A stretch of 8,689 bases of DNA from Candidatus Parcubacteria bacterium (GTDB lineage: Bacteria > Patescibacteriota > Patescibacteriia > Patescibacteriales > UBA12075), in assembly GCA_023139655.1 (NCBI GenBank), contig JAGLNE010000108.1:1-8689 (forward strand). The letters run 5' to 3'. Below, piece after piece: positions 5,573 through 8,689 of the stretch. The position numbers and the translations under genes are program-made. Within the stretch, counting starts at the first letter, position 1. Each line of letters starts with the position of its first letter. The notes below the pieces were generated by a model. That model worked only from the letters and a program-made list of their open reading frames with translations, made no database searches and was not told the origin of the DNA.

Positions 5573-5936
5573 GGAAACAGAAAAATTTATCCGCGATTTT
5601 AAAAAACTCTTGAAGAAATTTTCTTCCTTGGATGATGATTTGGATATTAATAAAAAATATCGGATTGAATTGTTTCATTTAAAGAATATTGACAGTAGAA
5701 GTATTTTTGAAATCCAAGGAGTGGGCAACTCTGTAGAATTACAATTTTTTAAGATTAAAAAATTTCAATGCAAAAGTTTAAAGGGCCGTGGAGCAAAAAG
5801 CGGCATTCGCGTTATTTATGCTTATTTTCCGGCTGAACAAAAAATTATGTTTATAGAAATTTATTTCAAGGCAAAGCAAGAAAATGAAAACAGACAAAGG
5901 ATCACGGATTTTTTAAAAGAATGCGGAGCAAATTAA
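5556..5936 (+). CDS. RelE/ParE-superfamily toxin, partner of the Panacea antitoxin
   Basis: A 126-residue small basic protein with the RelE/ParE plan: N-terminal helices (FIRDFKKLLKKFSSLDDDL, about 11-29), then strands including FFKIKKFQCKSLKGRGAKSGIRVIYAYF (about 64-91), MFIEIYFKAKQEN (98-110) and a C-terminal helix. The SLKGRG...GIRVIYAY...IEIYFKA pattern is what RelE-type mRNA interferases of this group show. Basic residues K73, K76, R78, K81 and R85 are candidates for RNA contact. The start is one of three tandem ATG codons (5556, 5559, 5562) inside the end of the antitoxin gene, so translational coupling is likely and the exact start is uncertain. An mRNA-cleaving or gyrase-type target cannot be decided from sequence. 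It has no visible promoter of its own. Confidence 0.75.
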   Translation: MMMNYEETEKFIRDFKKLLKKFSSLDDDLDINKKYRIELFHLKNIDSRSIFEIQGVGNSVELQFFKIKKFQCKSLKGRGAKSGIRVIYAYFPAEQKIMFIEIYFKAKQENENRQRITDFLKECGAN

Positions 5937-5957
5937 ATAGGTATTTAAATAGGCATT
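5933..5957. repeat. 13-bp near-perfect tandem repeat over the toxin stop codon
   Basis: TTAAATAGGTATT (5933-5945) is followed at 5945 by TTAAATAGGCATT, differing at one base and sharing one T. The first copy includes the toxin TAA. Seven T residues follow (5956-5962), so a weak terminator function is possible, but no strong stem forms. Confidence 0.5.
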
Positions 5958-5987
5958 TTTTTAAATTTATATTGCGCATTTTAATTC

Positions 5988-6464
5988 ATGAAAGATATTT
6001 ACGTTGTGCTTGATAATTTAAATATCAAGTATGAAAAATTTGAGCATCAGGCGGTCTTTACCGTAGAAGAGGCGGATAAAGCCAATATTGATATTCCGGC
6101 CAAACATACTAAGAATTTATTTCTAAGGAATAAAAAAAAGACAAAGTTTTATTTAGTAGTTTTACCGGCGCATAAGAAATTTAATTTGAAAGAGTTTGCA
6201 ATTTTAATTAATGATAAACACCTAAGTTTTGCTTCACCGGAAAAGCTTAAGCAGTATCTAGGGCTTATCCCTGGCGCGGTTTCGCCCCTTGGCTTGATCA
6301 ATGATTTGGGCAAAGAGGTGATTGTTTATGTTGATAAGAGCTTGGTTGAGGCTGGAAAAGTGGCATTTCACCCTAACCGAAACGATGCCACATTGGTGAT
6401 TGATTCCAGTGGCTTTATAAAATTCTTAAAAACTACGGGGAATAAGTATGAATTAATTACCTAA
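5988..6464 (+). CDS. ProX/YbaK-type aminoacyl-tRNA deacylase
   Basis: A 158-residue free-standing editing domain (tRNA_edit, PF04073) related to ProX/PrdX, which in characterised members hydrolyses Ala-tRNA-Pro made by prolyl-tRNA synthetase errors. It acts in the cytoplasm in trans. Signatures seen: an N-terminal YVVLDNLNIKYEKFEH strand-helix region, TVEEA (25-29), the conserved-lysine motif HTKNLFLRN with K42, the loop PGAVSPLGLIND (95-106) and FHPNRNDATLVI (127-138). The pattern of HTKNLF plus PGxVSPxGL favours the ProX branch over YbaK, which edits Cys-tRNA-Pro. A tRNA-Pro gene lies 1.3 kb upstream, which may be coincidence. ATG 5988 gives a full-length N-terminus; the only nearby promoter-like element is TATATT at 5968-5973. 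It is separated from the toxin gene by 51 bp of repeats, so it probably has separate expression. Confidence 0.88.
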   Translation: MKDIYVVLDNLNIKYEKFEHQAVFTVEEADKANIDIPAKHTKNLFLRNKKKTKFYLVVLPAHKKFNLKEFAILINDKHLSFASPEKLKQYLGLIPGAVSPLGLINDLGKEVIVYVDKSLVEAGKVAFHPNRNDATLVIDSSGFIKFLKTTGNKYELIT

Positions 6465-6477
6465 TATTAAATGAATA

Positions 6478-6506
6478 TTGCCAATGTTTAAAAAATGTTT
6501 TATAAT
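6478..6506 (+). promoter_or_regulatory. Sigma70-type promoter of the response-regulator gene
   Basis: TTGCCA (6478-6483) and a consensus TATAAT (6501-6506) are spaced by 17 bp. Initiation near 6513 gives an A-rich leader of about 29 nt before ATG 6542. With the terminator at 6935-6962 this makes the receiver gene a one-gene unit. Confidence 0.7.
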
Positions 6507-6541
6507 ATAAAGAGAGGTTAATAATACTCAAAGAAAAAAAT

Positions 6542-6913
6542 ATGGGTGATAACAAAAAAATATTAATTATTGAAGACGAAGAGTTAATTCTTAAGGCTTT
6601 ATCAGAGGGTTTTAAACGTCGTGGTTTTGAGATTACTAAAGCCACTGATGGTAAAAAAGGGTTTGAATTAATTGAGAATGAAAAACCAGATCTTATTTTA
6701 TTGGATTTGATCTTGCCGGTTATGAATGGGCAAGAGGTATTGGAAAAAATGAAAGAGAAAGGTTTACTTAAAAAAATTCCGGTTATTGTGCTCACTAACG
6801 TGTCTGACGGGGCAACGCTAAAGAAGTGCATGGAAATGGGCGCCAGAGAATATATTATCAAAGCTAATTTTTCTTTTGAAGACATGGAGAGGGCGATCAA
6901 GAAAATTTTGTAA
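6542..6913 (+). CDS. Stand-alone CheY-like response regulator receiver
   Basis: A 123-residue single receiver domain (Response_reg, PF00072) with no output domain. All key residues are visible: acidic pair E11-D12, phospho-acceptor D55 in LILLDLILPVMNG, T85 in VIVLTN, and K107 in EYIIKA. It would receive phosphate from a histidine kinase and signal by protein contact, as CheY- or Spo0F-type proteins do. No kinase, chemotaxis or phosphotransfer gene occurs in the window, so its partner is unknown. Its promoter (6478-6506) and terminator (6935-6962) isolate it as a single-gene transcript. There is no strong Shine-Dalgarno sequence close to ATG 6542; the A-rich leader may suffice. Complete at both ends; the functional pathway cannot be inferred. 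Confidence 0.93.
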   Translation: MGDNKKILIIEDEELILKALSEGFKRRGFEITKATDGKKGFELIENEKPDLILLDLILPVMNGQEVLEKMKEKGLLKKIPVIVLTNVSDGATLKKCMEMGAREYIIKANFSFEDMERAIKKIL

Positions 6914-6934
6914 AAATTTGTAAAGTTTGTAAAG

Positions 6935-6962
6935 AAAAAATCCGCTTTTATGCGGATTTTTT
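6935..6962 (+). terminator. Rho-independent terminator after the receiver gene
   Basis: An 11-bp perfect stem is formed by AAAAAATCCGC (6935-6945) and GCGGATTTTTT (6952-6962) around TTTTAT. The GC-rich tip and six-T tail are canonical, and the matching A run would let it work in both directions. Three TTTGTAAA-like direct repeats lie just before it (6907-6934). Confidence 0.9.
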
Positions 6963-6974
6963 ATAAAAGGCTTT

Positions 6975-7253
6975 ATGTTGAATAAATATAAAGAAAAATT
7001 AAGAATAAATAATGAAGTATATTTGCGTATAAAGGTTCGTCCTAATTCCAGTAAGACAGAAATCAGGGAAATAATGGAAGATGAGACAGTTAAGGTTGAT
7101 GTTGCGGCAATACCGGAAAAAGGAAAAGCAAACAAGGAGTTAATCAAATATTTGGCAAGAGAGTTTAAAGTTAATAAAGAAAATGTTAAAATACTAAGTG
7201 GTATAAGTAATCGGATAAAATTAGTTAAAATTACAAATGGAGAAGAAAGATAA
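6975..7253 (+). CDS. YggU/DUF167 family protein
   Basis: A 92-residue small protein of the DUF167/YggU family (PF02594), widely conserved but without an established function. The signature is complete: LRIKVRPNSSKTEI (17-30), then VKVDVAAIPEKGKANKELIKYLA (39-61) and VKILSGISNRIKLVKI (71-86), giving the usual small alpha/beta fold. The start ATG 6975 has AAAAGG (6965-6970) four bases upstream, one of the better ribosome sites in the window. It lies just after the terminator and overlaps uppS by 17 bp, so the two are co-translated. No standard promoter fits between the terminator and the start; TATAAA at 6962-6967 lacks a -35 partner. Confidence 0.9.
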   Translation: MLNKYKEKLRINNEVYLRIKVRPNSSKTEIREIMEDETVKVDVAAIPEKGKANKELIKYLAREFKVNKENVKILSGISNRIKLVKITNGEER

Positions 7254-7947
7254 AAAATCAATTCCCGTGCATGTGGGGATAATAATGGATGGGAACCGTC
7301 GCTGGGCCAAAGAGCGGAATTTGCCGAGCATTGAGGGTAATGCCAAAGGATATAAAAAAATGAAACTGGTAGGAGATTGGTTTTTTAGCCAAGGCGTTAA
7401 AATATTAAGTGTATACGCTTTTTCCACTGAGAATTGGAATCGAAGCCGCAGTGAGGTAAATTATTTAATGAAACTCATGAAAAAGGCCCTGAAAGACGAT
7501 TTTGAAGAGTTTAATGAACGTGAGTACCGTCTTTTAATTTCCGGAAGGATAGAAGAGTTGCCCGGAGATCTGCCGGAGATCTGCCAGGAAGCTATAAATA
7601 AAACAGAAAAGAATACAAAGGGGATACTGAATATTTGCATTAACTATGGCGGCCGGGCCGAACTGATTGATGCGTTTAAAAAGATCGTTAGTAAAAATGT
7701 CACATCCGACCAGATACACGAGGGTATGATCCGCAAATATTTATATCAGAGTGAGCTTCCGGACCCGGATATAATCGTCCGGACCAGCGGGGAAGAGCGT
7801 ACATCCGGCTTCCAGTTATGGCAGTCAGTTTACTCGGAATTTTTGTTTCTTAAAAAATACTGGCCGGATTTTGAAAAGAGTGACGCGGAGATTATTGTTA
7901 ATGAGTATAACCAGAGAAAAAGAAGATATGGTGGTGATGGAGAGTAG
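7237..7947 (+). CDS. uppS: Isoprenyl transferase (cis-prenyltransferase, undecaprenyl diphosphate synthase family)
   Basis: Condenses isopentenyl diphosphate units onto a prenyl diphosphate to give the lipid carrier for cell-wall and surface polysaccharide synthesis. The 236-residue product fits the family length. Seen motifs: the catalytic IIMDGNRRWA (D18, R22), YAFSTENW (60-67), NYGGRAELIDA (136-146), and PDIIVRTSGEERTSGFQLWQSVYSEFLF (177-204) with R182, R188 and E201. Two usually conserved substrate-phosphate positions differ. E. coli R39 corresponds to S31 and H43 to N35 here (LPSIEGNAKG rather than an R..GH pattern), and the SNF turn is SGF. The fold and catalytic aspartate are intact, so it is probably active, perhaps with altered substrate binding or product length. 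ATG 7237 lies inside the YggU gene end, implying translational coupling. Confidence 0.93.
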   Translation: MEKKDKKSIPVHVGIIMDGNRRWAKERNLPSIEGNAKGYKKMKLVGDWFFSQGVKILSVYAFSTENWNRSRSEVNYLMKLMKKALKDDFEEFNEREYRLLISGRIEELPGDLPEICQEAINKTEKNTKGILNICINYGGRAELIDAFKKIVSKNVTSDQIHEGMIRKYLYQSELPDPDIIVRTSGEERTSGFQLWQSVYSEFLFLKKYWPDFEKSDAEIIVNEYNQRKRRYGGDGE

Positions 7948-7964
7948 TAATAATTTTTAAAGTA

Positions 7965-7993
7965 TTGACATAATATACCTGATAAGGTATATT
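7965..7993 (+). promoter_or_regulatory. Consensus sigma70 promoter of the second toxin-antitoxin operon
   Basis: TTGACA (7965-7970) and TATATT (7988-7993) are 17 bp apart. A second TATAAT (7994-7999) follows directly. Initiation near 8000 would be only about three bases before ATG 8003, predicting a leaderless or nearly leaderless toxin message. Confidence 0.8.
7972..7993. promoter_or_regulatory. Palindromic operator overlapping the promoter
   Basis: AATATACCT (7972-7980) and AGGTATATT (7985-7993) are perfect inverted arms around GATA. The site fills the -35/-10 spacer and covers the -10 box. Size, symmetry and position match autoregulatory operators of HigA/XRE antitoxins. I infer that the antitoxin encoded at 8328-8660 binds here, blocking its own operon. 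Confidence 0.7.
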
Positions 7994-8002
7994 TATAATA
8001 TA

Positions 8003-8335
8003 ATGGGGTTTAATATTTATTATCATAAATCAAGTTCTGGTAGAATTTTTGTTAAAGATTATATCAATTCGTTGGATAAAAAAACACAGTACGAAATTTT
8101 CTCTTTTTTACAAAAATTTAAAAGTGATTACCGTTTTAGGCAAAGCCCTTATTGTAAAAAGATTATTAAAGATATTTTTGAGATTAGGATAAAAGTAAGA
8201 GATTGTTATAGAATATTGTTTGCATTTATGTATAAAGACACTGTTATATTACTCCATATTTTTAAAAAGAAAACCAATAAAATATCCAAAAAAGATTTAG
8301 AATTAGCTATTAATAGATTAAAATTATATGAGTAA
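8003..8335 (+). CDS. HigB-like (RelE superfamily, Gp49 type) toxin
   Basis: A 110-residue predicted toxin, probably a ribosome-dependent mRNA interferase. It shows the Gp49/HigB pattern: an N-terminal strand (FNIYYHKSSSG), helix VKDYINSLDKKTQYEIFSFLQKF (17-39), then the core IFEIRIKVRDCYRILFAF (58-75), VILLHIFKKKTNKISKKDLELAINR (81-105). Basic residues R62, K64, R66 and R70 and the KKKTNK segment are typical of the active surface. The start is ATG 8003, only a few bases after the predicted transcript start, with no Shine-Dalgarno sequence. The coding sequence is markedly AT-rich compared with uppS just upstream, which fits acquisition by transfer. It overlaps the antitoxin gene by eight bases. 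Its order, toxin first, is that of higBA loci. Confidence 0.85.
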   Translation: MGFNIYYHKSSSGRIFVKDYINSLDKKTQYEIFSFLQKFKSDYRFRQSPYCKKIIKDIFEIRIKVRDCYRILFAFMYKDTVILLHIFKKKTNKISKKDLELAINRLKLYE

Positions 8336-8660
8336 AAAAAAGTACAATTTAGCAAAAATAAAAAAACTAACTAAATTTGATGATGTATTGAATGAAAAAT
8401 TAAAAGATCCGGAATATAGAAAAGGTCATTTAGCGGCTTTAAAAAGGTTAGAATTGGCACATGAGATTATGATGGCCAGGGAAAAAGCCAAAATGACTCA
8501 AGCAGAATTCGCCAGAGAGCTAAAAACCAGCCAAAGTTTTGTGGCTAGAGCGGAAAACGGCAACCAGAATTTAACCCTTGATGTTTTAATGAGAATGGCT
8601 GATGTGTTGTCAATGAAACAGAAGAAGTCGATTAAATTTCAGATAGTCGGTTCAGTTTAG
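8328..8660 (+). CDS. HigA-like XRE antitoxin
   Basis: A 110-residue predicted antitoxin and autorepressor. The N-terminal half (about 1-50), with KFDDVLNEKLKDPEYRKGHLAALKRLELAHEI, is charged and helical and probably wraps the toxin. The XRE helix-turn-helix covers about 52-96, with MTQAEFARELKTSQSFVARAENG at 56-78 and LTLDVLMRMADVL at 82-94. A short basic tail ends the protein. ATG 8328 overlaps the toxin stop in ATGAGTAA, so translation is coupled. The palindrome at 7972-7993 is the likely binding site. It is unrelated, beyond the shared HTH, to the Panacea antitoxin at 4790-5572, so cross-talk between the two modules is not expected. The locus ends 29 bp before the window edge; nothing else is seen there. 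Confidence 0.88.
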   Translation: MSKKKYNLAKIKKLTKFDDVLNEKLKDPEYRKGHLAALKRLELAHEIMMAREKAKMTQAEFARELKTSQSFVARAENGNQNLTLDVLMRMADVLSMKQKKSIKFQIVGSV

Positions 8661-8689
8661 AGACTTTTTAAATTAATCTAAACTCCCTG

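Noticed and set aside
4646..5960. Toxin-antitoxin module inserted at the tRNA-Pro 3' end with att duplication
   Set aside because: The tRNA 3' segment is not repeated after the module, and there is no integrase in the window.
6457..7261. Two 147-codon open frames on the - strand
   Set aside because: They are antisense to the receiver gene and to YggU, cross the clear terminator, and show no domain.
7562..7585. Near-tandem GGAGATCTGCC repeat inside uppS
   Set aside because: It is only two short copies encoding ordinary residues in a variable part of the enzyme; likely codon coincidence.

Overview
The window looks like chromosomal DNA from a small-genome, AT-rich bacterium, most likely a Candidate Phyla Radiation (Patescibacteria/Parcubacteria-type) member. 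This is an inference from overall character: compact one-domain housekeeping genes, tRNA genes without an encoded CCA, weak or absent Shine-Dalgarno sequences, AT-rich low-complexity spacer repeats, and a DUF362 ferredoxin-like protein beside a lipoprotein cyclophilin. No 16S rRNA or other lineage marker is present, so the assignment is tentative. All protein-coding genes and both tRNAs lie on the + strand.

Layout. A perfect 25-bp inverted repeat opens the window (1-75). It is followed by a CCA-adding tRNA nucleotidyltransferase with an in-frame palindromic insertion (133-1617), a DUF362 protein with two 4Fe-4S motifs (1672-2664) and a secreted lipoprotein cyclophilin (2689-3438). An AT-rich repeat block leads into tRNA-Ala(CGC) (3579-3649), then about 500 bp without a gene but with several hairpins. 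Next come a four-helix PF04020 (phage-holin-4_2/YvlD-like) membrane protein (4153-4500) and tRNA-Pro(CGG) (4598-4670).

Downstream of tRNA-Pro, behind a near-consensus sigma70 promoter, is a toxin-antitoxin module: an XRE helix-turn-helix protein fused to a Panacea/SocA antitoxin domain (4790-5572), overlapping a RelE/ParE-like toxin gene (5556-5936). A YbaK/ProX-type trans-editing deacylase (5988-6464), a stand-alone CheY-like receiver (6542-6913) with its own promoter and a clear terminator, and a YggU/DUF167 gene overlapping a cis-prenyltransferase gene (uppS; 6975-7947) follow. The window ends with a second toxin-antitoxin module in the opposite gene order, HigB-like toxin then XRE antitoxin (8003-8660), behind a consensus promoter carrying a 9+9 bp palindromic operator.

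How the parts relate. One theme is tRNA maturation and quality control: both tRNAs lack CCA and need the CCA enzyme, and the ProX-like protein would be expected to hydrolyse Ala mischarged onto tRNA-Pro. The second theme is two separate, differently organised RelE-superfamily toxin-antitoxin modules with predicted very short leaders. The most notable points are the XRE-Panacea/RelE pair, the palindromic element inside cca, substitutions at two substrate-binding positions of UppS, the HigA-type operator, and the hairpin-rich gene-free segment after tRNA-Ala.
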